The position numbers and the translations under genes are program-made. Under the pieces are notes generated by a model, which was not told the DNA's origin, did not search any database, and worked only from the letters and a program-made list of their open reading frames with translations. From Pseudomonadota bacterium (GTDB lineage Bacteria > Myxococcota > Polyangia > Polyangiales > Polyangiaceae), in contig JAEZYO010000750.1 of NCBI GenBank assembly GCA_023419055.1, positions 1 through 9,907 of the forward strand: 9,907 nt of DNA, in the 5' to 3' direction. Shown here one piece after another: positions 1 through 6,723 of the stretch; the stretch's first letter is position 1; each line of letters starts with the position of its first letter.

Positions 1-1734
1 GTGTTGAAGGGCACCAACAACCACCAGGACCACGCCGGCGTCGGCAGCGCCGTGCCCGATCGCTTGCAAGAGTTCCGGCTGCGCAAGCTCATGGACTTCG
101 GCAGCAACGCCTACCGCGCTTCGCACCACCCGCCCGCGCCCGAGCTGCTCGACGCGAGCGATCGACTCGGCGTTCTGGTGATCGACGAGACGCGGCTGAT
201 GGGCACGAGCCCGTACCACCTGTCGCAACTCGAGCGGATGATCCGCCGCGATCGCAACCACCCGAGCGTGATCTTGTGGTCGGTCGGCAACGAAGAGTGG
301 GCGATCGAGAGCAACGTCTTCGGTGAGCGCATCACGCGCGTCATGCAAGAGCACGCCCGGCGCCTCGATCCCACGCGCCGCACGGCGGTCGCGATCAGCG
401 GCGGCTGGGGTGGTTCATCCAAGGTCACCGACGTGATGGGCGTCAACTATTTCCGCCATGGCGATCTCGATCGCCAGCACGCGGACTACCCTCGACAGAT
501 CATCGTCGGCACGGAAGAGACCACGAGCCAGCAGACGCGCGGCATCTACGTGCGGGACGCCGTCAGGGCACACCTCGAGCCGCTCACCGAGGGATCCTCG
601 GGCGGCAACGCCGAGGTGGGTTGGAAGCACTACGTGGCGCGTCCCTACACCGCCGGGGTCTTCTACTGGACCGGCTTCGACTACCGCGGTGAACCGACTC
701 CCTTCGGCTATCCGGCGATCTCGTCGCAGTTCGGCATCCTCGACACCTGCGGCTTCGCGAAAGACGGCACCTACTACTTGAAGGCGTGGTGGACGGACGA
801 GCCCGTGCTGCACATCACCCCGCATTGGAATTGGCCGGGCCGCGAGGGTGAAGACATCGACGTGCGCGTCTACGGCAACAGCGACGAGGTCGAGCTACGC
901 CTGAATGGTCGCTCGCTCGGGCGCCAGATCATGCCGAAAAATGGCCACTTGAGCTGGAAGGTGCGCTACGCGCCCGGAGAGCTCACGGCGATAGGTCACC
1001 GCGCCGGCAAGTCGAGCCAGACGACCGTCGTTGCCACCACAGGACCAGTCGCGGGCGTGCGCCTGGACAACGACTTCGAGGTGCCGCGCGCGGGGCGTCG
1101 CGACATCGCGGTGTACACGGTGCGAGCCGTCGACGCGCAGGGCCGCACGGTGCCGACGGGCAACGTCGCCGTGCGCTTTCAGCTCAGCGGGCCCGGGCGA
1201 ATCATCGGTGTCGGTAACGGCAACCCGTCGTCGCACGAAGCGGACAAGGTGTTCGCAACCAAGCGCGTCTTCGAGCTCGGCGATTGGAGAGCGCCCAACC
1301 CTTCACTCACGAGCGACATCGAGTACGCCGCGGTCTTCGATCGCCCCGCCACGACAGCCGAGAGCGGAGTGCTCCTCTTGAGCGCGCTCGGCCCGCGCCA
1401 AGCCGTGATCCTGAATGGTCGCGAGCTCTACCGCGACGCCGCCCCCACCGCGGCGCGCGCCTCGATCACGCTCCAGCTCACCGAGCTCAAAGCCACGGGA
1501 AATCGCCTGCAAATCTCGTCACCGGCGTTCGAGAGCCGGGGCGACCGCGAAGCCCTCGCCCGCCTTCACCCGGCCCGCCTGCTCGTCCCAATTCCCGCCG
1601 GCCCCTGGCAGCGCGAAACCTTCAACGGCCTCGCCCAGGTCATCGTCGAAACCGACGGCACCCCCGGCGAGCTCGTGCTGACCGCCGAGCCCGCGGTGGG
1701 CGCGAAGGCGACCCTGAGCCTCACCGTCCGGTGA
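1..1734 (+). CDS. Glycoside hydrolase family 2 beta-galactosidase, 5'-truncated by window edge
   Basis: Hydrolyses terminal beta-D-galactosides or a related beta-glycoside by a retaining mechanism (family knowledge; substrate not provable here). The window opens inside the gene: the first residues (LKGTNNHQDHAGVG) belong to the conserved start of the GH2 TIM barrel, so the GTG at base 1 is internal and the N-terminal sugar-binding and Ig-like domains lie outside. Numbering from base 1, the barrel covers about 1-260. The probable acid/base is Glu98 in WSVGNEE and the probable nucleophile is Glu172 in VGTEE. A DUF4982-like beta domain follows (about 262-345, with LNGRSLG), then an Ig-like domain (about 348-413, ending in GNGNPSSHE). 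An inserted jelly-roll-like segment (about 414-540) precedes the last strand block beginning FNGLAQVIV. The stop is TGA at 1732-1734. No frameshift is seen. Export cannot be judged because the N-terminus is missing. Confidence 0.93.
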   Translation: MLKGTNNHQDHAGVGSAVPDRLQEFRLRKLMDFGSNAYRASHHPPAPELLDASDRLGVLVIDETRLMGTSPYHLSQLERMIRRDRNHPSVILWSVGNEEWAIESNVFGERITRVMQEHARRLDPTRRTAVAISGGWGGSSKVTDVMGVNYFRHGDLDRQHADYPRQIIVGTEETTSQQTRGIYVRDAVRAHLEPLTEGSSGGNAEVGWKHYVARPYTAGVFYWTGFDYRGEPTPFGYPAISSQFGILDTCGFAKDGTYYLKAWWTDEPVLHITPHWNWPGREGEDIDVRVYGNSDEVELRLNGRSLGRQIMPKNGHLSWKVRYAPGELTAIGHRAGKSSQTTVVATTGPVAGVRLDNDFEVPRAGRRDIAVYTVRAVDAQGRTVPTGNVAVRFQLSGPGRIIGVGNGNPSSHEADKVFATKRVFELGDWRAPNPSLTSDIEYAAVFDRPATTAESGVLLLSALGPRQAVILNGRELYRDAAPTAARASITLQLTELKATGNRLQISSPAFESRGDREALARLHPARLLVPIPAGPWQRETFNGLAQVIVETDGTPGELVLTAEPAVGAKATLSLTVR

Positions 1735-1794
1735 TGGCGTCAGGTATCGCGACGGGCGTCAAAGGCCGCTCCGCGTTGCTCCTGCCGGCCTGGG

Positions 1795-1827
1795 TTGTGG
1801 CTCGCGAGCCAAAAGACCTGATACGTT
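1795..1827 (+). promoter_or_regulatory. Palindrome plus extended -10-like element upstream of Cys-cluster gene
   Basis: A perfect 12-bp palindrome, GGCTCGCGAGCC, lies at 1799-1810. It extends to 1795-1814 with a single mismatched pair. Five bases further on is TGATACGTT (1819-1827), which resembles an extended -10 box (TG-N-TANNNT). A -10 here would place transcription initiation a few bases before the GTG at 1839. The palindrome could be an operator, or in RNA a short hairpin ending the upstream hydrolase transcript. There is no T run to favour the terminator reading. The promoter role is inference. Confidence 0.35.
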
Positions 1828-1838
1828 CTGCCCCGATC

Positions 1839-2345
1839 GTGAAGCATCGAAGCACGCGGAGCATCGCCAAGACGAGCGCGAACGAAGAGTCGTTGCTCGA
1901 GGAGCTGCGACAGCTCTTCGACGAAGCTGACGCCCTGCTGAGCGGTGCGTCGTGCCCCTCCTCGACGGAATGCTGTCGCTTCGGGATCACCGGTCGGGAG
2001 CCTTATCTCACCTCGATCGAAGCGCGCGCTGTCGAGCGTGCGGTCTCCGCCAACGGTGGCCCGCTCTCCAAGAAGCGGAGAGCCCTACCGCTCGCCGATG
2101 GGACGGGAAAGGAGCGCACCTGCCCGTTGCTCACGGGAGAGGGGCGCTGCTCGATCTACGCTTGGCGGCCCTTGGGTTGTCGCACCTACTTCTGCGAGCG
2201 AGCCACGCTGCCCGGGCCGCGGCGGCGCAAGGAAGAGCGCAAGCTCGCGCGCAGGCTCGCCGACCTCGGCGCGCGTCATTCCTTCCAAGGAGATCAGGTG
2301 CGCCCGCTCAGTCGGATCCTGGAGTCATGGTCGAGATCGACGTAG
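1839..2345 (+). CDS. YkgJ-family cysteine cluster protein
   Basis: A 168-residue protein of the YkgJ / CxxCxxCC family, thought to bind zinc or iron-sulfur through clustered cysteines; its biochemical role is not established. Visible ligand candidates are Cys39, Cys45 and Cys46 (CPSSTECCRFG), Cys95 (CPLL), Cys104 (GRCSIY), Cys114 and Cys119 (RPLGCRTYFC). The GxCxIYxxRPxxCR pattern is typical of the family. The C-terminus is rich in Arg and Lys. I chose GTG 1839 for three reasons: the cluster then sits at a normal distance from the N-terminus, upstream codons are poorer in G/C at third positions, and the 1795-1827 element looks non-coding. The alternative is ATG 1734, which overlaps the hydrolase stop as TGATG and would add 35 residues with no recognisable homology. 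Neither start has a clear Shine-Dalgarno sequence. Family call strong, start uncertain. Confidence 0.8.
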   Translation: MKHRSTRSIAKTSANEESLLEELRQLFDEADALLSGASCPSSTECCRFGITGREPYLTSIEARAVERAVSANGGPLSKKRRALPLADGTGKERTCPLLTGEGRCSIYAWRPLGCRTYFCERATLPGPRRRKEERKLARRLADLGARHSFQGDQVRPLSRILESWSRST

Positions 2346-2402
2346 AGCTCGCGCGGAGCGCCCACGTTCGTTGAAGCAGCTTCGAAAGGCCGCGCCTTCG
2401 TC

Positions 2403-2431
2403 GAGGCGAGGACCGAGCCTTCGATCGCCTC
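2403..2431. terminator. Candidate bidirectional terminator hairpin between convergent genes
   Basis: Perfect 7-bp arms GAGGCGA (2403-2409) and TCGCCTC (2425-2431) are separated by a 15-base loop. They lie in the 112-base gap between the convergent Cys-cluster gene and the P450 gene. No T tract follows on either strand, so this is a position-based suggestion only. Confidence 0.3.
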
Positions 2432-2457
2432 TCCGTACCGACACGCTCTAAGAGCCG

Positions 2458-3663
2458 TCAGCTCGAGGTCGCGCGCAGGTTCACGATCAGCGCTTCGAGG
2501 CCGCGGAACATCGTCTTGTTTCGCCAGCGCGGCCGTTCACGCCCGAGCTCGAGGACGCTCGCGCGTTCCAGCAGGCGAGCAAAGGCAATGCGAGCTTCGA
2601 GACGAGCGAGCCGCTCTCCGAGACAGCGGTGAGCGCCGGAGCCGAACCCGAGGTGTCGATTGGGGCTGCGGGTGATGTCGAAGCGATCCGGATCCGGAAA
2701 CTGGCGTTCGTCTCGATTCGCGGCGCCGAGCACCGCCGCGAGCTGTTGCCCCGCTTCGACGCGAGTGGCGCCGATCTGCACGGCCCGCGTGCTGACGCGG
2801 AAAGAGGCGCGCTGCAGGGGGCTCTCGAAGCGCAGCAGCTCTTCGATGGCGGGGTCGAGCCAGGTGGGCTCCCGGCGAAGCCGCTCCAACTGCTCGGGGT
2901 GGCGGAGCAGCGTCAGGAGCCCGGAAGCGAGCAGGTTCGCGGTGGTCTCGTAGCCCGCGACGAGCAGCAGGAGACACAGCCCAAGGCTGTCGGATCGGTC
3001 CGAGTCCGGGGTCCATCCGGCTCTATTCGGGAGGGCTCGTAGCATGGCGAGGACGGAGCCCTCGGGCGCGGAGGCGGCCGACAAGAGGCCGTCGAAGTAG
3101 CCGCTGAGCTTCGTCATGCTCGCCCGCTGGCGGCGCTTGACCTCTTCGGTATCGAGGGCCGAGTCGAAGCCCGACACCAAGTCATCCGTCAACGCCTTGA
3201 GCTCCGCTGCGTCGTCACGAGGAACCCCCAAGAGCTCGGAGACGATGGTGAGAGGGAGCGGGAAAGCGAAGCGCGAGACGAAATCGACGTCGCCCGCGTC
3301 GATGAGCTCGTCGAGCAAGCCATCGACCACCAGCGCGATCCGCGCGCGGAGGGCCGCGACGCGCGCCGGGCTGAAGACGGGGCTCGCGAGCGACCTGAGG
3401 CGCGTGTGGCGCGGCGGATCACTGTTCAGCATCGAGGTGTCGAACGGCGTCAGTTGATCCGTCGAGACGAGCGGAGTGACGTCTTTGGAAATGGCGTCCG
3501 CGTCGCGCAAGATGGCGCTCACGTCGTCGTAGCGAGTGAAGAGCCAGAGGCCTCCGCTCTCGATGCGATTCGGATGCTCGACCCAGTGTGCGCCGCCCTG
3601 CTCGCGAAGGCGGCGGTACGTGGGGTACGGATCCTGGACAAACTCGCTGCTCGCGAAGTACAT
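2458..3663 (-). CDS. Cytochrome P450, soluble bacterial class
   Basis: Haem-thiolate monooxygenase. It needs an electron-transfer partner (ferredoxin and reductase), and none is encoded in the window. From ATG at 3663 the protein has 401 residues, the usual size for soluble bacterial P450s. Motifs in order are: DPYPTYRRLRE near the N-terminus; DPPRHTRLR (helix C, about 82-90); AGYETT (helix I oxygen-activating motif, about 236-241); the ExxR pair in EELLRFESP (about 275-278); and the haem-binding FGSGAHRCLG with Cys347 as iron ligand. All key residues are present, so it should be active. A GTG at 3708 in the same frame would add 15 residues. I prefer the ATG because DPYP then starts about 10 residues in, as is common, and the divergent promoter keeps 65 bases. 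The gene is divergent from the ATP-grasp/hotdog pair and could act on its product, which is inference. Substrate unknown. Confidence 0.93.
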   Translation of the reverse strand: MYFASSEFVQDPYPTYRRLREQGGAHWVEHPNRIESGGLWLFTRYDDVSAILRDADAISKDVTPLVSTDQLTPFDTSMLNSDPPRHTRLRSLASPVFSPARVAALRARIALVVDGLLDELIDAGDVDFVSRFAFPLPLTIVSELLGVPRDDAAELKALTDDLVSGFDSALDTEEVKRRQRASMTKLSGYFDGLLSAASAPEGSVLAMLRALPNRAGWTPDSDRSDSLGLCLLLLVAGYETTANLLASGLLTLLRHPEQLERLRREPTWLDPAIEELLRFESPLQRASFRVSTRAVQIGATRVEAGQQLAAVLGAANRDERQFPDPDRFDITRSPNRHLGFGSGAHRCLGERLARLEARIAFARLLERASVLELGRERPRWRNKTMFRGLEALIVNLRATSS

Positions 3664-3728
3664 TTTCAGGAAACCACGCCGCGATCGAGTTTTCCGATCG
3701 TGCGGCACAGTGGCAGGAAATCCCTCGG
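3664..3728. promoter_or_regulatory. Divergent promoter region, P450 versus ATP-grasp gene
   Basis: This 65-base gap must hold both divergent promoters unless leaders overlap coding sequence. It contains two copies of CGATCG (3682-3687 and 3695-3700) separated by AGTTTTC, forming an inverted repeat that could bind a shared regulator. No convincing -35/-10 pair is readable. The shared gap makes co-regulation of the P450 and the ATP-grasp unit plausible. Confidence 0.4.
3715..3718 (+). promoter_or_regulatory. Ribosome binding site deciding a TTG start
   Basis: AGGA at 3715-3718 stands 10 bases before TTG 3729. It is the only Shine-Dalgarno-like element close to the N-terminal boundary of the ATP-grasp homology, so it supports TTG as start. 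The in-frame ATG far upstream at 3588 would run over the P450 N-terminal coding region. Confidence 0.4.
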
Positions 3729-4652
3729 TTGGTCAACCTTCTCCGAATCGCGGTTCTGATCCACGAGCACGACGACTTCGAGGGCGGCGGGTACCTCCTC
3801 CGCCGCCTGTGCGACGAATGGGAGCGCCAGGGAGCCCGAGTATCCGTCGTCAGGGTCGGGCAGAAGCCCTGGCCCGAGGCGGAGCTCGCTATACTTCACG
3901 CCGACATCACCGCCGTGGGTGACGAGTATCGAGCGCTCTTGTCTCACTACCCACGGGTGATTAACGGGAGGGCCACCGACGTGTCGAAGCGGGTGGTCAG
4001 TGAGCTCATCCTGGCTCGAGATGACGAGTACGCCGGGCCCGTGATCGTGAAGACGAACGCCAATTTCGGCGGCCTCCGCGAGGTGCCTCGGGCAGAGTTA
4101 CTGAGCAGGCCGGTACCCAAGTCCTGGCAAGAGGTCACCTGGCTCGTCGACTACCCCATCTTCGACCGGATGAGCCGCGTACCGGCCGGCGTCTGGCAAA
4201 ATCCGCATCTCGTCGTCGAGAAGTTTTTGCCCGAGCGCAACGACGCGAAACGCGTGAACGACGGAGCAGCCCCCGCGCCCTCCGACCAGGAATACGTGCT
4301 TCGCGTCTGGGTATTCCTCGGCAATCAGTCGATTCATTACCGGTGCATCTCCAAGTCGCCGGTGATCAAGGGCAGAAACACGCTGCGCCGAGAGCTCCTC
4401 GACGCCGACGCGCCCGCGGAGCTCAGGGCCAGACGCGCCGAGCTCGGGTTCGACTACGGCAAGTTCGACTACGCGCTCGTGGACGGCAAGGCGGTGCTCT
4501 ACGACGCGAACCGTACGCCGGGAACTCCGGGCGACCAGAGCGCCTGGCAGAGCTTTGGACAGCCGGCCCAGGAGGCGAGTCAGGAGAGGATTCGTCGCTT
4601 GAGCGAAGGCCTGCAGCACTTCTTGGGGACGGCGGAGGTGCGTTCGTCATGA
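3729..4652 (+). CDS. ATP-grasp domain protein, probable carboxylate-amine or related ligase
   Basis: A 307-residue protein with the layout of ATP-grasp enzymes, which activate a carboxylate as acyl-phosphate for attack by an amine or thiol. The pre-ATP-grasp part is about 1-85 (RIAVLIHEHDDF near the start). The nucleotide-binding Lys is probably Lys108 in VIVKTNANFGG. VVEKFLPE (162-169) matches the strand that contacts the adenine. Metal-binding candidates are Asp247 (GKFDYAL) and Asp259 with Asn261 (LYDANRTPG). The segment about 170-187 looks like a flexible insertion. The substrate is not recognisable, and no precursor peptide is seen nearby to suggest a graspetide ligase. The start is taken as TTG. 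The gene's end overlaps the next start by ATGA (4649-4652), implying translational coupling to the hotdog-like protein. Superfamily call good, reaction unknown. Confidence 0.78.
   Translation: MVNLLRIAVLIHEHDDFEGGGYLLRRLCDEWERQGARVSVVRVGQKPWPEAELAILHADITAVGDEYRALLSHYPRVINGRATDVSKRVVSELILARDDEYAGPVIVKTNANFGGLREVPRAELLSRPVPKSWQEVTWLVDYPIFDRMSRVPAGVWQNPHLVVEKFLPERNDAKRVNDGAAPAPSDQEYVLRVWVFLGNQSIHYRCISKSPVIKGRNTLRRELLDADAPAELRARRAELGFDYGKFDYALVDGKAVLYDANRTPGTPGDQSAWQSFGQPAQEASQERIRRLSEGLQHFLGTAEVRSS
4634..4638 (+). promoter_or_regulatory. Strong ribosome binding site inside the upstream gene
   Basis: GGAGG lies 10 bases before ATG 4649, within the last codons of the ATP-grasp gene. With the ATGA overlap it supports this start and coupled translation. 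Confidence 0.7.
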
Positions 4653-5113
4653 AGCCGGAGCTCCAGGTTCGGCTCGGCGCTTCGGAGATCGCGAGCCTCT
4701 CTTCGGTGTACATCGACGAGGGAACCAAGCGCGACGTCTGGAAGATCGGCAAGGTCGACATTCAGGATCACCTGCTCACCGCCGAGGTCAAGATGAAGGC
4801 CTTCTTCGTCTCCCCCACCGACCCGGCGGGCTTTCACTTGAGCATCTTCTCGACGCAGGAGTTTCTGGCTCAGCTGTCGAACATCTACCTGCACCTCGCC
4901 GCCGGGTACCGCAAGAAGGAGCGCGAGACCTGGATGAGTGAGAGCTCGATCGTGACGAAGTCGCCGATCCGCGATCCTGAATGCATCTCGGTCGAGATGC
5001 AGTTCTTCAACCTGAAGCGGTTGCGAGAAGCGCTCTTTGCCAGGGCCAAGTGCCGGGTGTTCGACGCGGCGGGGGGCCTGTTCACGGCCGAGCTCAAGGG
5101 CATGTTGCGCTGA
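4649..5113 (+). CDS. Small protein, probable hotdog fold (FcoT-like thioesterase or dehydratase-like)
   Basis: A 154-residue soluble protein with no signal peptide or membrane segment. The layout suggests a hotdog fold: a beta strand around 42-54 (LLTAEVKMKAFFV), then a long hydrophobic helix around 68-86 (STQEFLAQLSNIYLHLAAGY). Alternating strands follow at about 94-104, 112-122, 132-139 and 143-152. The order resembles FcoT-type acyl-CoA thioesterases, including the helix following a short F/H-rich strand, but I see no diagnostic catalytic residue. The hotdog call is therefore a pattern judgement, not proof. It is translationally coupled to the ATP-grasp gene by a 4-base overlap and a strong ribosome binding site, so the two products are probably made in similar amounts and may act on the same acyl substrate. 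The gene ends before a cluster of hairpins facing the kinase gene. Confidence 0.6.
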   Translation: MKPELQVRLGASEIASLSSVYIDEGTKRDVWKIGKVDIQDHLLTAEVKMKAFFVSPTDPAGFHLSIFSTQEFLAQLSNIYLHLAAGYRKKERETWMSESSIVTKSPIRDPECISVEMQFFNLKRLREALFARAKCRVFDAAGGLFTAELKGMLR

Positions 5114-5128
5114 GCTCGCTCGCGCGGC

Positions 5129-5141
5129 GCGGGTCACCCGC
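5129..5141 (+). terminator. Candidate terminator hairpin after hotdog gene
   Basis: GCGGG-TCA-CCCGC forms a 5-bp G/C stem with a 3-base loop, 15 bases after the hotdog stop codon. It is followed by a pyrimidine-rich but not T-rich run. The position supports termination; the sequence is not a classical intrinsic terminator. Confidence 0.4.
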
Positions 5142-5176
5142 TCCGCTCCCGCCGAGGTGAGATGGGGAAGCTAGGG

Positions 5177-5205
5177 TCGGCTCAAGCCGAGCGACGCTCA
5201 GCGTC
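5177..5205 (-). terminator. Tandem hairpins at the kinase 3' end
   Basis: Two short perfect hairpins lie at the 3' end of the minus-strand kinase gene: GACGC-TCA-GCGTC (5193-5205), inside its last codons, and TCGGC-TCAA-GCCGA (5177-5190), spanning its stop codon at 5182-5184. They may end or protect the operon transcript. No U tract follows. Confidence 0.35.
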
Positions 5206-6723
5206 CAGCCGAAGAATGGCTTCGCTGAGATCGTCGTCGATGACGGGCTTGGTGAGGTGATCGTCGAAGCCGGCTTCGGCCGCGTGCTTGCGATCTTCGG
5301 CCTGTCCGTAGCCGGTCACGGCGACGAGGCGTGAAGTCGAGCCCGACGCGCGGGCACGCCGAGCCAGCTCGAGGCCGTCGAAGCCGGGCAAACCCAGGTC
5401 CACGAAGGCGATATCGGGCCCGAACTTCAGGATGGTCTCGAGCCCTCGAGGCCCGTCGTCGGCGCAGGCGACCTCGTGTCCTGCTCGCTTCAAGAGCTCG
5501 GCGATGAGGTCGCGAATGTCGTCGCTGTCCTCGACCACGACGACGCGGCGAGCCGCGGACGACTCCTCGGACGGGCTCTTCGAGCTCGAGGATCCCAGCG
5601 CGAGCTCGTGAACCAGAGGTAGGCGGACGACGAAGGAGCTACCCTGACCCGGCCCCTTGCTCATGGCGTTCACTTTCCCGCGGTGCAGTTGAACCAGGCT
5701 GCGGACGACGGTGAGGCCGAGGCCCATGCCGCCCTCCGTGCGGTGCAGCGAACGCTCGGTCTGAGTGAACAGGTCGAAGACGCTGTCCAACATCTCGGGC
5801 GGAATGCCGATCCCGGTGTCCTTGACGGCGACCACGGCCAGGTCGCCTTCCACCTCGACATCCACCGTGACACGGCCCCCGCTCGGCGTGTACTTGACCG
5901 CGTTCGTCATCAGGTTGGTGAAGACCTGCTCGAGCCGCTGGCGATCGCCGTCGACCCAGAGCTCGACGTCCGGGCAGACCAGATCCCACGAAAGGCCGTG
6001 CTCGCGAGCTCGAGGCTCGAGCGCTTCGTGCGCGTGGCGCACGACCTCCACCAGGTTGAGCCGCTGCCATTGCAGAGCCAATTTGCCGTGCGTGATCCTC
6101 GCCACGTCGAGCAGATCGTCCACCAGGCGCTTGAGGTGGCGCGACTGGCGATTGATGATCGCGTACTCCTTGGGTCGGCTGCTCGCGGGGGCGTTCTTCT
6201 CGAGCACTGCGCCGGCGAGGCTGATGGCGGCGAGCGGGTTCCGTAGCTCGTGCCCGAGCATGGCAAGGAAGGTGTCGCGCGACTCGATCGCACGACGGGC
6301 CTCGTACTGGCGGCCCCGACTGCGGATCGCCGACCTCACGGAAGCCAGCATCGAACGCGCGCGCACCGGGCGATCGAGGAACGTGACGTTGCCGAGCCAA
6401 CGCGCGAGATCCTGGGAGCCATTCGCGGCATCCGCCCCTGCTACGAAGACTACGATCGGGAAGTCCGACCACGCCGCCTGACGGCTCAGCACCTTGCTTA
6501 TCTGTGCCAGGGCGTGAGGAGTGAGCGCCTCCTCGGCGATGAGCGCCACGGCGCCGCCCTTCTCCATTTCGGCGCAGAGCTCGCCCATGCTGGCACAGAC
6601 GAACGCCTCGACCCCGGCGCGGGCGAGGAGCTCGAGCGTCACCCTGCCGTTGCGTGCACCCTGGACGAGGATCAGCGCTCGATCGTTCAGGCTGGCGCGC
6701 GCGTCGCGATCGGTGGCGCTCAC
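5182..6723 (-). CDS. Hybrid sensor histidine kinase / response regulator with N-terminal receiver-like domain
   Basis: A 513-residue cytoplasmic hybrid kinase with no membrane segment. An N-terminal receiver-like domain (about 15-135) lacks the usual acidic cluster and has Glu64-Glu65 (LIAEEALTP) where the phosphoacceptor Asp would fall. HisKA follows with phosphorylatable His158 (FLAMLGHELRNPL). HATPase_c follows with the N box around Asn274, the G1 box DTGIGI (302-307) and the G2 box GGMGLGL (331-337). After a Ser-rich linker (about 377-390) comes an intact receiver: acidic pair Glu398-Asp399, phosphoacceptor Asp442, Thr470 and Lys492. Phosphate should move from His158 to Asp442; no effector domain follows. 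Translation starts at GTG 6723, overlapping the kaiC stop as GTGA, with GGAAAG 8 bases upstream (6732-6737 on the plus strand). It is therefore coupled to the KaiC protein, the probable signalling partner. Confidence 0.93.
   Translation of the reverse strand: MSATDRDARASLNDRALILVQGARNGRVTLELLARAGVEAFVCASMGELCAEMEKGGAVALIAEEALTPHALAQISKVLSRQAAWSDFPIVVFVAGADAANGSQDLARWLGNVTFLDRPVRARSMLASVRSAIRSRGRQYEARRAIESRDTFLAMLGHELRNPLAAISLAGAVLEKNAPASSRPKEYAIINRQSRHLKRLVDDLLDVARITHGKLALQWQRLNLVEVVRHAHEALEPRAREHGLSWDLVCPDVELWVDGDRQRLEQVFTNLMTNAVKYTPSGGRVTVDVEVEGDLAVVAVKDTGIGIPPEMLDSVFDLFTQTERSLHRTEGGMGLGLTVVRSLVQLHRGKVNAMSKGPGQGSSFVVRLPLVHELALGSSSSKSPSEESSAARRVVVVEDSDDIRDLIAELLKRAGHEVACADDGPRGLETILKFGPDIAFVDLGLPGFDGLELARRARASGSTSRLVAVTGYGQAEDRKHAAEAGFDDHLTKPVIDDDLSEAILRLDAERRSA

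Noticed and set aside
900..1422. Identical 13-base repeat CCTGAATGGTCGC at 900-912 and 1410-1422 in the hydrolase gene
   Set aside because: Both copies encode LNGR turns in separate beta-sandwich domains, a common motif there; shared codon preference explains the identity without a duplication.
414..1620. The segment between SSHE and FNGLAQVIV in the hydrolase (bases about 1240-1620) as a novel inserted domain
   Set aside because: Related GH2 enzymes of this DUF4982 subgroup also carry a beta-rich insertion at this point, so it is a known variation rather than a new fusion.
3664..3708. SRRGFLK, a textbook twin-arginine (Tat) motif, at the extreme N-terminus of the P450 if translation began at GTG 3708
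   Set aside because: No hydrophobic segment follows the motif; the next residues lead straight into the DPYP region of a soluble P450. The stretch is more likely untranslated sequence upstream of ATG 3663.
3588..3728. N-terminal extension of the ATP-grasp protein back to ATG 3588
   Set aside because: It would overlap the P450 N-terminal coding region on the other strand and shows no ATP-grasp-like content; TTG 3729 with AGGA upstream fits the domain boundary.
4170..5113. Graspetide (RiPP) cluster based on the ATP-grasp gene
   Set aside because: No short precursor gene with a repeated acidic/Ser/Thr core lies beside it; the downstream gene encodes a 154-residue folded-looking protein.
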